Assembly (NCBI GenBank): GCA_017852335.1
Contig: JAFMLG010000004.1
Location: 1 to 52,391, forward strand
Source of the DNA: Actinomycetota bacterium
GTDB lineage: Bacteria > Actinomycetota > Nitriliruptoria > Nitriliruptorales > Nitriliruptoraceae
Reading direction: 5' to 3'
DNA: 52,391 nucleotides
The notes beneath the pieces were generated by a model. It made no database searches and was not told the origin of the DNA. It saw only the letters and a program-made list of their open reading frames with translations. Below are positions 1-9,829 of the stretch, piece by piece (positions within the stretch are counted from its first letter, which is position 1; each line of letters starts with the position of its first letter). The position numbers and the translations under genes are program-made.

Positions 1-1066
1 CGGCGGTCGGCACGCCCGGCGCCGTCGGCGCGTCCGGCGCGTCCGCGGCGGCCACCGCCGGCGCGGGCCGTTCGATCGGGGACGTCCGCGCCCCGGGCCG
101 GTCGAGGTCGAGCGAGGGCAGCGGCGCCGTCGCCCGGGGCCGCGGCGCCGGCGGGTCGCCCCCCGGTCGGACCCGGCGGTAGGTCGCGCCGTCGACGAGC
201 GCGACCTGCGGGGCGCAGCCGGCGACGCGGAGCGCGTCGAGCGAGGCCATCAGCTCGACCCGGGACGTGAGGTTCGCCTCGGCGACGAGCACCACCTGGT
301 CGAGGACCCGCGCGGCGTTCACGACGGCCCGGGTGCTGACCTGGGGCAGCGCGACGAGCAGCACGCCGACGTCCTCGGGCAGCAGCGTCGGGAGGGAGAC
401 GACCGCGCCGAGCGCCGCGACCGGGTCGCCGCCGGGACCGATCGTCGCGACGGGGGCGCCGTCGGCGTACGTGACGACGTCGGCCAGCGGCAGGCGGTCG
501 CGGACCACCTCGAGGACGCCCGGTCCGTCCGGCGCGGCGGTGAGGTCGGCGAGGAGCACCGTCGTCCCGGCCCGACCCAGCGCCGCGGCCAGCGCCCGGG
601 TCCAGGCGACGGCGGCGAGCGGCTCGGCCCCCACGGGGGCGAGTCCGAGGTGCATCGCGGCCCCGTCCGGCCGCGCCTCGAGGACGGCGGCCGCGAGCTC
701 GTCGGCGTCCGCGTCCGTGACGCCGACGGGGAGCAGCGCGACGAGGTCCCCGCCGCCGCTGCGGACGTGGCGCGGCCCGCGGACGCGGACGTCCAGCGCG
801 TCGAGGGCGGCCGCGACGGCGACGCCGGCGGCCAGGGCGGTGGCGCCGACGACGAGCCCGACGGCGGCCGACGCCGGGACGACGGTCGGGGCGAGGGACG
901 CGATCAGCAGGACGAGGGCGGCGAGGACGCCGGCGGCCCAGAGCGCGACGGGACCGCGGCGGTCCAGCACGTCGAGGAGCTCGATCGCCCACAGCGGGGG
1001 CCGGCGGCGGGCGCCGGTGGCGTCCGTCGCGTCCGTCGTCGTCCCCGTCGTCGTCGCGGCGCCCAT
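1..1066 (-). CDS. Membrane-anchored BY-kinase-like protein lacking a P-loop (3' end cut by window)
   Basis: Translated by eye from the ATG at 1064-1066; about 355 codons are present and the frame stays open to the window edge. Residues about 45-62 and 66-88 are two hydrophobic segments. Then comes an alpha/beta domain that follows the order of ParA/MinD-like bacterial tyrosine kinases: a strand ending in APVGAEPL where a Walker A should be, a helix, the strand TVLLADL, and later the strand VGVLLVALPQV followed by VVLVAEANLT. The usual GKS/GKT of Walker A and the Walker B aspartates are absent, so it probably cannot bind or hydrolyse ATP normally. The tail from about residue 300 is Pro/Ala-rich. 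A role in cell-surface polysaccharide length control is only an inference from the architecture. No Shine-Dalgarno sequence precedes the ATG; see the -10 element at 1075. Confidence 0.6.
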   Translation of the reverse strand, partial: MGAATTTGTTTDATDATGARRRPPLWAIELLDVLDRRGPVALWAAGVLAALVLLIASLAPTVVPASAAVGLVVGATALAAGVAVAAALDALDVRVRGPRHVRSGGGDLVALLPVGVTDADADELAAAVLEARPDGAAMHLGLAPVGAEPLAAVAWTRALAAALGRAGTTVLLADLTAAPDGPGVLEVVRDRLPLADVVTYADGAPVATIGPGGDPVAALGAVVSLPTLLPEDVGVLLVALPQVSTRAVVNAARVLDQVVLVAEANLTSRVELMASLDALRVAGCAPQVALVDGATYRRVRPGGDPPAPRPRATAPLPSLDLDRPGARTSPIERPAPAVAAADAPDAPTAPGVPTA

Positions 1067-1074
1067 CGTCGGCG

Positions 1075-1080
1075 AGGCTA
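1075..1080 (-). promoter_or_regulatory. -10 element placing transcription start at the ATG (leaderless mRNA)
   Basis: The minus strand reads TAGCCT, matching TANNNT, with 8 nt between it and the ATG at 1064-1066. Transcription would therefore start on or within a base or two of the start codon, which fits the missing ribosome binding site. I see no convincing -35. Confidence 0.4.
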
Positions 1081-1127
1081 GCGGTGGGGGTCGGGACGGC
1101 CGCGGAGCGCCGGACCGGCCCCGGACG

Positions 1128-1161
1128 CCGGTGGGCCCCCGCTCGCGCGGGGGCCCACCGG
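1128..1161 (-). terminator. Strong hairpin after groEL
   Basis: Perfect 13-bp inverted repeat (CCGGTGGGCCCCC at 1128-1140 and its complement at 1149-1161) with an 8-nt loop, 21 nt after the groEL stop. There is no T-run, which is common for terminators in very GC-rich actinobacteria. Confidence 0.75.
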
Positions 1162-1181
1162 TCGTGCGGTCGGACGGTGGC

Positions 1182-3183
<2,002 letters not shown>

Positions 3184-3268
3184 CGTTCGCCCTCCTGGGG
3201 ATGGTTCGGTGGGTGGTCGGCCGGGGCCGCGGGAGCGCGGTCCCCGTCCGGGTCGGGCCCGGGGCCCG

Positions 3269-3295
3269 TTCGCACTCTCGGTCGCCGAGTGCCAG
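3269..3295 (-). promoter_or_regulatory. CIRCE operator (HrcA binding site) before groES
   Basis: On the minus strand the site reads CTGGCACTC-N9-GAGTGCGAA, against the consensus TTAGCACTC-N9-GAGTGCTAA. The GCACTC/GAGTGC core is perfect and the spacer is exactly 9. It begins 4 nt after the -10 at 3300-3305, so it covers the transcription start, where HrcA would block initiation. Confidence 0.85.
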
Positions 3296-3299
3296 ACGG

Positions 3300-3328
3300 A
3301 CGCTAGCGCTCGCCCCCTCCGAGTGCCA
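3300..3328 (-). promoter_or_regulatory. Promoter of groES-groEL
   Basis: Minus strand: -35 TGGCAC (3323-3328), 17-bp spacer, -10 TAGCGT (3300-3305). The predicted start, near 3293, falls inside the CIRCE element, which supports the assignment. Confidence 0.65.
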
Positions 3329-3354
3329 GCGGCGGGCGGTCCGGCCGGGCCGGT

Positions 3355-3375
3355 CCTGCGCCGACCCGGCGCAGG
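3355..3375 (-). terminator. Hairpin closing the glmM...tsaD-GNAT run
   Basis: 8-bp perfect stem (CCTGCGCC at 3355-3362, GGCGCAGG at 3368-3375) with a 5-nt loop, 34 nt after the stop of the GNAT gene and before the groES promoter. No T-run. Confidence 0.55.
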
Positions 3376-3409
3376 GACGTCCGCCGGGGCGTCCGGCCCG
3401 GGCCGGGGC

Positions 3410-4297
3410 TCAGGGTCGCAGGGCGAGGCACCAGTCCTCGCCGGGCCGGAACCCGGCGGCGGCGTAGGCGCGGAGCGCCGGGGCGTTCGCGGCCCGCGTG
3501 TGCAGCGTGACCGGCGGCGGGACCGCCGGGGCGTCGGCCAGGAGCCGCCGGACGACCTCGGCGACGACGGCCCGACCGAGCCCGCGCCCGCGGGCGCCCG
3601 GCCGGACCACGATCCCGGCGAGCTGCGCGCCCCACCGCGCGGACCGGACGGCCCGCTCGATCTTCGCCTCGGGCGCACCCACCGGCCCGACGCAGTCGAC
3701 GGTCCCGGCCCGGACGGCCGCGCGGAGCCGCGTCCGGTACCCGGCCCGGCCGCCGGGCCCCGGGTCGGGCCCGAACCCGTCGTCGACGTGGAGCCGCACC
3801 GCGAGCTCGGCCAGCCCGTCGAGGTCGGCCTCCTCGGCGGGGCGCAGCCCCGGGTCCGGGACGGCGTCGCGGTCGGGGACGCGCGAGGGGTCGAGGACCA
3901 TCAGCCGCTGGGCCAGCACGACCCGGGCCGGCCGGGCGCCGGTCGCCAGCACCGCCGCGCAGGCGGCACGGTCGCCGACGAGGAGCCGCCAGCCCGGCGG
4001 CGTCCCGACCGCGCGGCGCAGCGTCCCCGGATCCCCCGCGACCGCGAGCACCTCGCCGCCGGTCCGCACGGCGAGCCCGACGGCCGCCCGACCGTCCGCG
4101 TCGCGGCGGCCCGGGTCGCCGGTGATCCGGACCGCGTCCGGCCCGCCCTCCTCCAGCCCGATCAGCGGCAGCTGATGCCGGACGACGCCGCCGTCGGGCG
4201 CCGGCCAGTCCGCGAGCAGCCGGACGAGGTCGGGCAGCTCGCGGGCCGAGGGCCGTCGCCAGCGCCGACCGCGGAGCGACCCGGGCAGGACGATCAC
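3410..4297 (-). CDS. Two-part GNAT acetyltransferase (DUF4081-like N-terminus)
   Basis: 295 residues. The C-terminal half (about 150-295) is a GNAT N-acetyltransferase domain with the acetyl-CoA loop [19 protein letters not shown] and the ending [18 protein letters not shown]. The N-terminal half resembles the DUF4081-type domain seen in front of some actinobacterial GNATs: [11 protein letters not shown], then a segment ending [10 protein letters not shown]. The substrate is not predictable. The GTG start overlaps the tsaD stop by 4 nt (GTGA), so it is probably translated by coupling with tsaD; it is the last gene of the run. Whether it acts on tRNA or ribosome targets, like its neighbours, is open. 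Confidence 0.75.
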   Translation of the reverse strand: MIVLPGSLRGRRWRRPSARELPDLVRLLADWPAPDGGVVRHQLPLIGLEEGGPDAVRITGDPGRRDADGRAAVGLAVRTGGEVLAVAGDPGTLRRAVGTPPGWRLLVGDRAACAAVLATGARPARVVLAQRLMVLDPSRVPDRDAVPDPGLRPAEEADLDGLAELAVRLHVDDGFGPDPGPGGRAGYRTRLRAAVRAGTVDCVGPVGAPEAKIERAVRSARWGAQLAGIVVRPGARGRGLGRAVVAEVVRRLLADAPAVPPPVTLHTRAANAPALRAYAAAGFRPGEDWCLALRP

Positions 4298-5313
4298 GCC
4301 GGCGCCCGCGTCGCCAGCAGGAGCCCCGGGTCCGCCTCGAGGTCCGGACCGGACACGACCCCGGCCGCGAGCAGGTTCGCGCCGGCGGCGGCGACCATCG
4401 CGCCGTTGTCCGTGCAGAGCCGCGGCGAGGGCAGGACGGCGCGGACCCCGGCCGCGTCGCAGGCCGCCGCGATGCGGGCGCGGAGCCGGGAGTTCGCCGC
4501 GACCCCGCCGGCCACGACCAGCGTCGGCGCGTCGAGGTCGACGACGGCCCGCATCACCTTCGCGACCTGCACGTCGACGACGGCCTCCTGGAACGAGGCG
4601 GCGACGTCGGCGACCGCCGGCGTCGTGCCGGCGGCGTCCGACGCCTCGAGGGTCCGGACGAGGGCCGTCTTCAGGCCCGAGAGCGAGAGGTCGTACCCCG
4701 GCGCGTCGAGCATCGGCCGGGGCAGGTCGAGCGCGTCGATCCGTCCGGTGCGGGCGGCCGCGTCGATCGCCGGGCCGCCGGGGAACCCGAGCCCGAGGTA
4801 CCGGGCGACCTTGTCGAACGCCTCCCCGGCCGCGTCGTCGACCGTCGCGCCGACCTCGCGCATCGTCCCGGTGGCGTCGCGTGCGACGATGCTGGTGTGG
4901 CCGCCCGACACGACGAGGGCGACGAGCGGTCCGTCCAGCTCGCCGTGCTCGAGCTGCGCCACCTCGACGTGGGCCCGGAGGTGGTTCACGCCGACGAGCG
5001 GGACGTCGAGGCCCAGCGCCAGTCCCTTCGCGGCCGCGACGCCGACGAGGAGCGGTCCGGCCAGACCGGGCCCGTGCGTGACGGCCACGCCGTCGAGGTC
5101 CTCGGCACGGACCCCCGCCTCGTCGAGGGCCCGCTCGACCACGGGGAGCAGCGCCTCGAGGTGGGCCCGGGCCGCGACCTCGGGCACGACGCCGCCGAAC
5201 CGGGCGTGGAGGTCGACCTGCGACGCGACGACGTCGGCCCGCAGCCGCAGACGGTCCTCGACGACGCCGACGGCCGTCTCGTCGCAGGACGTCTCGATGC
5301 CGAGGACGAGCAT
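4294..5313 (-). CDS. tsaD: tRNA t6A threonylcarbamoyltransferase TsaD
   Basis: 339 residues. TsaD moves the threonylcarbamoyl group from TC-AMP to A37 of ANN-reading tRNAs, with TsaB and TsaE. The start [17 protein letters not shown] is the family signature; the metal-binding histidines lie in [12 protein letters not shown], and GGHTS and [12 protein letters not shown] mark the ATP-binding region. The ATG at 5311-5313 was chosen because the signature starts there and the codon overlaps the rimI stop by 1 nt; the longer open frame upstream is Arg-rich shadow sequence. It sits in the overlapping cluster tsaE-tsaB-rimI-tsaD. Confidence 0.96.
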   Translation of the reverse strand: MLVLGIETSCDETAVGVVEDRLRLRADVVASQVDLHARFGGVVPEVAARAHLEALLPVVERALDEAGVRAEDLDGVAVTHGPGLAGPLLVGVAAAKGLALGLDVPLVGVNHLRAHVEVAQLEHGELDGPLVALVVSGGHTSIVARDATGTMREVGATVDDAAGEAFDKVARYLGLGFPGGPAIDAAARTGRIDALDLPRPMLDAPGYDLSLSGLKTALVRTLEASDAAGTTPAVADVAASFQEAVVDVQVAKVMRAVVDLDAPTLVVAGGVAANSRLRARIAAACDAAGVRAVLPSPRLCTDNGAMVAAAGANLLAAGVVSGPDLEADPGLLLATRAPA

Positions 5314-5768
5314 CAGCCGGCCGGCCGCGTCATCAGCACCGCGTCCTCGCCGTCGGCGTAGTACCGGCGGCGCCGCCCGACCTCGGCGAACCCAGCCCCG
5401 GCGTACAGCGCCCGGGCCGCCGCATTCCCGGTCCGGACCTCGAGCGTCACCGCGTCCGCCCCGGCCGCGTCGGCCCAGGCGAGCAGTCCGGCGAGGAGCG
5501 CCCGGCCGTGCCCGCGGCGCCGGTGCTCGGGCGCGACGGTGCAGCGGAGGACGTGGGCGGTGCCCGCGAGCAGCCGGGCGCTCGCGAACCCGCCGAGCCC
5601 CCCGTCGGCGCCGCGGAGGACGAGGAGGCAGCCGTCGTCCCACCCCGCCTCGGCCCCGAGCGCCGCCCAGCCGAGCGGCCGGGCCTCGACCGCGGTCTCG
5701 AGGGCGAGCAGCGCCGCCCGGTCACCGTCGGCGACGGGCGCGCGGAGCCGCTCGACCGTCGCGCTCAC
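5313..5768 (-). CDS. rimI: RimI-type GNAT N-terminal acetyltransferase
   Basis: 151 residues, one GNAT domain. RimI acetylates protein N-termini, classically alanine of ribosomal protein S18. The acetyl-CoA site is [40 protein letters not shown] and the [14 protein letters not shown] ending are typical of RimI. The GTG start overlaps the tsaB stop (GTGA) and the stop overlaps tsaD, the usual tsaB-rimI-tsaD arrangement. Substrate assignment rests on that context. Confidence 0.88.
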   Translation of the reverse strand: MSATVERLRAPVADGDRAALLALETAVEARPLGWAALGAEAGWDDGCLLVLRGADGGLGGFASARLLAGTAHVLRCTVAPEHRRRGHGRALLAGLLAWADAAGADAVTLEVRTGNAAARALYAGAGFAEVGRRRRYYADGEDAVLMTRPAG

Positions 5769-6469
5769 GCGCCGACCACCCGGCCGCCACCCCGCGCGGC
5801 CCAGCCGATGCGGACGTCGGCCTCGCGGAGGTAGACCGGGTCGAGCTTCGCCGGGCCGGTGCCACCGGCCCGCAGCGCCGGGACCGCGAGGCGGGCGATG
5901 TCGGCGGCGTCCGGCCGGAGCGCCCCGCCGTCGGGACCGCCGCCGGGTCCGCCGTCCGGCCGCTCGCCGACGGCGACGGCGTCCGGACCGGCGGCGGCGA
6001 CGGCTGCCGCGACGGCCGCGGCGTCGCCGACCGCGGGCCGGACCGGTCCATCACCGGGGAGCGCCGTCGCGTGGAACCACTGGCCCCGCCGGGCGTCCAG
6101 CACGGCCACCAGCGGGACCCCGGCCAGTTCGGGGCGACGACGCGCGGCCCGCACGACGGCGTCGAGGCCGCCGACCCCGGCGACTGGGATCCCGCGGGCC
6201 CACGCCAGCGCCGCCGCGGTCGCCAGTCCGATGCGCAGCCCCGTGTACAGCCCGGGGCCGGTCCCGACGGCGACGCCGTCGAGGTCGACGACGCCGAGGC
6301 CGGCCTCGGCGCAGCAGGCCGCGATGGCGGGTGCCAGGAACGCGCCGTGACCCCGCGGGTCGTCGTTCGCGGCCGACGCCAGCACGACGCCGTCCGGACC
6401 CCCGCGGTCGGCGTCCAGGACGGCGACCGACGACCGCGCGGTCGAGGTCTCGACGCCGAGGACGATCAC
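5765..6469 (-). CDS. tsaB: t6A-synthesis scaffold protein TsaB
   Basis: 234 residues. TsaB is a TsaD paralogue without catalysis that dimerises with TsaD. It starts VIVLGVETSTARSSVAVLD, the degenerate form of the ASKHA opening motif, and has GTGPGLYTGLRIGLATAAAL, diagnostic of TsaB. The GTG at 6467-6469 overlaps the tsaE stop (GTGA) and puts the motif at residue 3; the 22 codons upstream in frame are not conserved-looking. The C-terminus ends PVYLREADVRIGW, the usual TsaB ending before rimI. Confidence 0.94.
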   Translation of the reverse strand: MIVLGVETSTARSSVAVLDADRGGPDGVVLASAANDDPRGHGAFLAPAIAACCAEAGLGVVDLDGVAVGTGPGLYTGLRIGLATAAALAWARGIPVAGVGGLDAVVRAARRRPELAGVPLVAVLDARRGQWFHATALPGDGPVRPAVGDAAAVAAAVAAAGPDAVAVGERPDGGPGGGPDGGALRPDAADIARLAVPALRAGGTGPAKLDPVYLREADVRIGWAARGGGRVVGA

Positions 6470-6999
6470 GCGCCGACCTCCGTCCCGTCGGGGGTGGTCA
6501 CGGCGGCGGTCAGATCGGCCGCGAGCGCCGGCCACCGGTCGGCCCAGGCCGACCCGTGCGCGACGAGCAGGACGTCACGCGGGGCGACCGGTGCGGCGGT
6601 CGCGACCGCCACGTCCGCCGCGACGGGCGTGAGCGTCACGTCGAGCCGCGTCGCGGGCAGCGCGGCGGCGACGGCGTCGCCCCACTCGACGCAGGTCACG
6701 ACGTCGGGGGCGAGGACGTCGTCGTCGAGCGTCACGAGGTCCCCGACGCGCTCGAGGCGGTACGCGTCGCAGTGCAGCAGCGGCAGCCGCCCCCGGTGGC
6801 GCCGGACGAGCACGAACGTCGGCGAGGCGACCCGCCCCTCGACGCCGAGGCCGGCGGCCAGGCCCTGCACGAACCGGGTCTTCCCCGCACCGAGCGGTCC
6901 GGCCAGCGACACGACGTCCCCCGGGAGGAGGTGCGGCGCGACGACGGCGCCGAGGGCGGCGGTCGCGTCGGGGGTCGGCGCGCGCAGTTCGGCCCGCAC
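6466..6999 (-). CDS. tsaE: t6A-synthesis ATPase TsaE
   Basis: 177 residues. TsaE is the P-loop ATPase that resets the TsaB-TsaD complex. Walker A is GPLGAGKT near residue 34, followed by ASPTFVLV and the HCDAYRL strand, then CVEWGDAV. It is a little longer than usual, with an Ala/Val-rich tail from about residue 125. GTG start 4 nt before the alr stop region; the gene overlaps tsaB. Confidence 0.93.
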   Translation of the reverse strand: MRAELRAPTPDATAALGAVVAPHLLPGDVVSLAGPLGAGKTRFVQGLAAGLGVEGRVASPTFVLVRRHRGRLPLLHCDAYRLERVGDLVTLDDDVLAPDVVTCVEWGDAVAAALPATRLDVTLTPVAADVAVATAAPVAPRDVLLVAHGSAWADRWPALAADLTAAVTTPDGTEVGA

Positions 7000-7003
7000 C
7001 GGC

Positions 7004-8167
7004 TCAGCCCGCCGCGCCGACGACGACCCGCGGCAGCCGCGGCCCGAGGCCGGTCGCGACCTCGTAGGTGATGGTCCCGGCCGCCGCGGCCCACTCCCCC
7101 ATGGCGACGTGCGCCTCGCCCTGCGTGCCGAGCAGCACGACCTCGTCGTCGACGTCCGGCACGTCGTCGCCGCACCACAGCAGCAGCTGGTCCATCGTGA
7201 CGGTCCCGACGACCGGCCGCCGCCGGCCGCCGAGGAGGGCCTCCCCGTGGCCGCCGAGGGCGCGGGGGACGCCGTCGGCGTACCCGACGGGGACGGTCGC
7301 GAGCCAGCCGTCGACCGGGGCCGCCCACCGGTGGCCGTAGGAGACCGGCGTCCCGGCGGCGATCCGCTTCACGAACGACACGGCGCTGACCAGGCGGAGC
7401 GCCGGTTCGAGGCCGTGGTCGACGGCCCGGACCTCGCCACCGGGGTCGAGGCCGTACACGCCGATGCCGGCCCGCACCAGCGGCGCGGCGTCGGGCAGCC
7501 CGGCCCCGGCGGCCCGGACCGCGTCGCCGTGGACCAGCGCCCCGGCGGTGTTCGCGACGTGGAGCAGCCGCGGCGCGAGCCCCCGTGCACGGAGCTCGGC
7601 CAGACCCGCCGCGAACCGCGCGAGCTGCGCGCCGGTCGTCGGGGCCGACGGCTCGTCGGCACGGGCGAGATGCGTCTCGACGCCCTCGAGCGCGAGACCG
7701 GGGGCGGCGGCGATCGCGTCGAGGAGCGCCGGCCAGTCCTCCGGCGGCGCGCCGACGCGACCCATGCCGGTGTCGAGCTTGGCGTGGACGGCGACGCGCC
7801 GTCCACGCGCGCGCGCCGCCGCGTCGAGGGCCGCGACGAACGCCGGTGCGTACACGGTCGGCGTCAGGTCGAGGTCCAGGAGGTGCGGGATCGCCGCGGG
7901 GGTCGGCTCGGAGAGGAGCAGCACCGGCGCGGTCACCCCGACGTCGCGGAGGACGGCGGCCTCCTCGACCAGCGCGACGGCCAGCCAGGTCGCCCCACCG
8001 GCCAGCGCGGCCCGGGCCGCGGTGACGGCGCCGTGCCCGTACCCGTCGGCCTTCACGACGGCGCAGACGTCGGCGCCGGCCGCGGCCGCGATCCGCCCGA
8101 CGTTGCGGGCGATGGCGCCGGCGTCGACCTCGGCCCGCGTCGGACGCAGATCGGGCACGGGACTCAT
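7004..8167 (-). CDS. alr: Alanine racemase
   Basis: 387 residues. This PLP enzyme interconverts L- and D-alanine for peptidoglycan. The PLP lysine is Lys39 in AVVKADGYGHG. The other catalytic residue, tyrosine, is in the VSYGHRW segment of the C-terminal beta domain, followed by TVPVGYADGVPR. The ATG at 8165-8167 overlaps the nnr stop (ATGA), which fixes the start; the frame is open 74 codons further but only as Arg-rich shadow of nnr. Alr next to nnr and tsaE is a common actinobacterial arrangement. Confidence 0.96.
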   Translation of the reverse strand: MSPVPDLRPTRAEVDAGAIARNVGRIAAAAGADVCAVVKADGYGHGAVTAARAALAGGATWLAVALVEEAAVLRDVGVTAPVLLLSEPTPAAIPHLLDLDLTPTVYAPAFVAALDAAARARGRRVAVHAKLDTGMGRVGAPPEDWPALLDAIAAAPGLALEGVETHLARADEPSAPTTGAQLARFAAGLAELRARGLAPRLLHVANTAGALVHGDAVRAAGAGLPDAAPLVRAGIGVYGLDPGGEVRAVDHGLEPALRLVSAVSFVKRIAAGTPVSYGHRWAAPVDGWLATVPVGYADGVPRALGGHGEALLGGRRRPVVGTVTMDQLLLWCGDDVPDVDDEVVLLGTQGEAHVAMGEWAAAAGTITYEVATGLGPRLPRVVVGAAG

Positions 8168-9822
8168 GCGGACACCGCCGGCCTCGTCGGGACCACCGGC
8201 GCCGCGGTCGCCGCGGTCGCCGCGACGCCGAGCAGCTCGTCCATGGCGACCCGACCGGCGGGGCCGCGGTCGAGCGGCCCCGGCGCGGCGGCGCAGGCGT
8301 CGAGGGCCGCGGGGACGGCGGCCACGACGACGGCGGCGTCGGTCCGGCCGACGGCGCCTCCGGCGACGCGGCCGGCGACCGCGTGCCACCGCACGGCCCG
8401 GGCGACCGCCCGCAGGACCCCGTCGCCACCGGCGTCCGGAGCGGCGGCGAGGACGGCCCCCACCATGCCGACCAGCACGTCGCCGGTCCCGCCGGTCGCG
8501 AGCGCCGACGTCCCGAGCGGCTCGACGAGGACGCCGTCCGGGCCGGCGACGACCGTGCCCGGCCCCTTCGCGACCACCACGGCGCCGAGATCGCGCGCGA
8601 GCGCGGGCGCGGCGACGGCGCGGTCGGCGTCCCCGCCGGTCAGACGGGCGAGCTCGCGCGCGTGGGGCGTGAGGACCAGGGTGGCCCGACGTCCGCGGAG
8701 CGGCGCGACCGCGTCACGATGGAGGTTCAGCGCGTCGGCGTCGAGGACGAGCGCCACGTCGTGGGCGAGCAGCGCCGCGACGACGGCGGCGGCACCGGCC
8801 CCGAGCCCGAGCCCCGGTCCCGCGACGACGACGTCGACGTCGGCGAGCAGGGGCGGCAGCGCGTGGACCGCGTCGGCGTGGACGGCCCCGTCGGCGTCGG
8901 CCGGCAGCCCCACCACCATCGCGGCGGGGTGGTGGGCCGCGACCTCGGCCCGGACCGGCGCGGGGACGGCCACGCGGACCAGACCGGCCCCGGCGGCCAG
9001 CGCCCCGTGGGCGGCCAGCGCCGCGGCGCCGCTCGCGCCCGCCCGGCCGGCGACGACGAGGACCGTCCCCCGGCGGCGCTTCTCGGTGTCGACGGGGAGC
9101 GGAGCGGGCCGCGCGCCGTCCGCGTCGAGGACGCCCCAGGTCGTCCCGGACGGGTCGACGGGGTGCGCCGGCCCGAGGCGTCCGACGTGGAGCCGTCCGA
9201 CGTGGGCCGCCCCCGGGTGCAGGACGTGACCGGGACGCGGCGCGCCGAAGGTCACCGTCGCGTCGGCCAGCACGGCGCCCGCGACGGTCGCCCCCGTGTC
9301 CGACGCGACCCCCGTGGGGAGGTCCGCCGCGACGACGCGGGCGCCGGCGGTCCGGGCCGCCACGACCGCGGCCGCACCGGCGGCGACCGACCCGCGGAGC
9401 GGTCCCGCCGCGCCCGTCCCGAGCAGGCAGTCGAGGACGACGTCGGCCGGTCGGTCCGCCGCGGCGTCCGCGACCCGACCCCCGGAGGTCGTCCAGGCGG
9501 CGCTGGCGGCCGCGGCGGCAGCGGACCGGGGCGCCGGCGTGCCGGCGGGGACGAGGACGCGGACGTCGGCCCCGGCCGCGGCCAGCAGGGGTGCGGCGGC
9601 CCAGCCGTCCCCGCCGTTGTCCCCGGGCCCGACGACGACGTCGACGCGGAGGCCGTACGCCCGACCGCCGACCGCCAGCGCCGTCCGCGCGAGGTGCCCG
9701 GCCGCCCGACGCATCAGGTCCCCGGGCGCGACACCGGCGGCGATCGCCGCGGCGTCCGCGGCCCGGGCGCCGGCCGCGTCGACGAGCGGGACGACCCCGT
9801 CGGCGGAGAGGTGCGCGCCCAC
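8164..9822 (-). CDS. nnr: Bifunctional NAD(P)HX epimerase / dehydratase
   Basis: 552 residues with both repair domains fused. The N-terminal YjeF-type epimerase (about 10-210) has GPGDNGGDGW. The C-terminal ADP-dependent dehydratase (about 225-520) is ribokinase-like and has VVAGPGLGLG, VLDADALN, LTPHARELARL and GTSALATGGTGDVLVG with the catalytic aspartate. Together they return damaged hydrated NAD(P)H to the normal cofactor. GTG start, 7 nt after glmS; the stop overlaps alr. An acpS gene often found next to nnr in actinobacteria is absent here. Confidence 0.93.
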   Translation of the reverse strand: MGAHLSADGVVPLVDAAGARAADAAAIAAGVAPGDLMRRAAGHLARTALAVGGRAYGLRVDVVVGPGDNGGDGWAAAPLLAAAGADVRVLVPAGTPAPRSAAAAAASAAWTTSGGRVADAAADRPADVVLDCLLGTGAAGPLRGSVAAGAAAVVAARTAGARVVAADLPTGVASDTGATVAGAVLADATVTFGAPRPGHVLHPGAAHVGRLHVGRLGPAHPVDPSGTTWGVLDADGARPAPLPVDTEKRRRGTVLVVAGRAGASGAAALAAHGALAAGAGLVRVAVPAPVRAEVAAHHPAAMVVGLPADADGAVHADAVHALPPLLADVDVVVAGPGLGLGAGAAAVVAALLAHDVALVLDADALNLHRDAVAPLRGRRATLVLTPHARELARLTGGDADRAVAAPALARDLGAVVVAKGPGTVVAGPDGVLVEPLGTSALATGGTGDVLVGMVGAVLAAAPDAGGDGVLRAVARAVRWHAVAGRVAGGAVGRTDAAVVVAAVPAALDACAAAPGPLDRGPAGRVAMDELLGVAATAATAAPVVPTRPAVSA

Positions 9823-9829
9823 GCCGCGA

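Noticed and set aside
3319-3331. A second complete CIRCE element upstream of groES
   Set aside because: Only one half-site is present; no GAGTGC partner at the 9-nt spacing.
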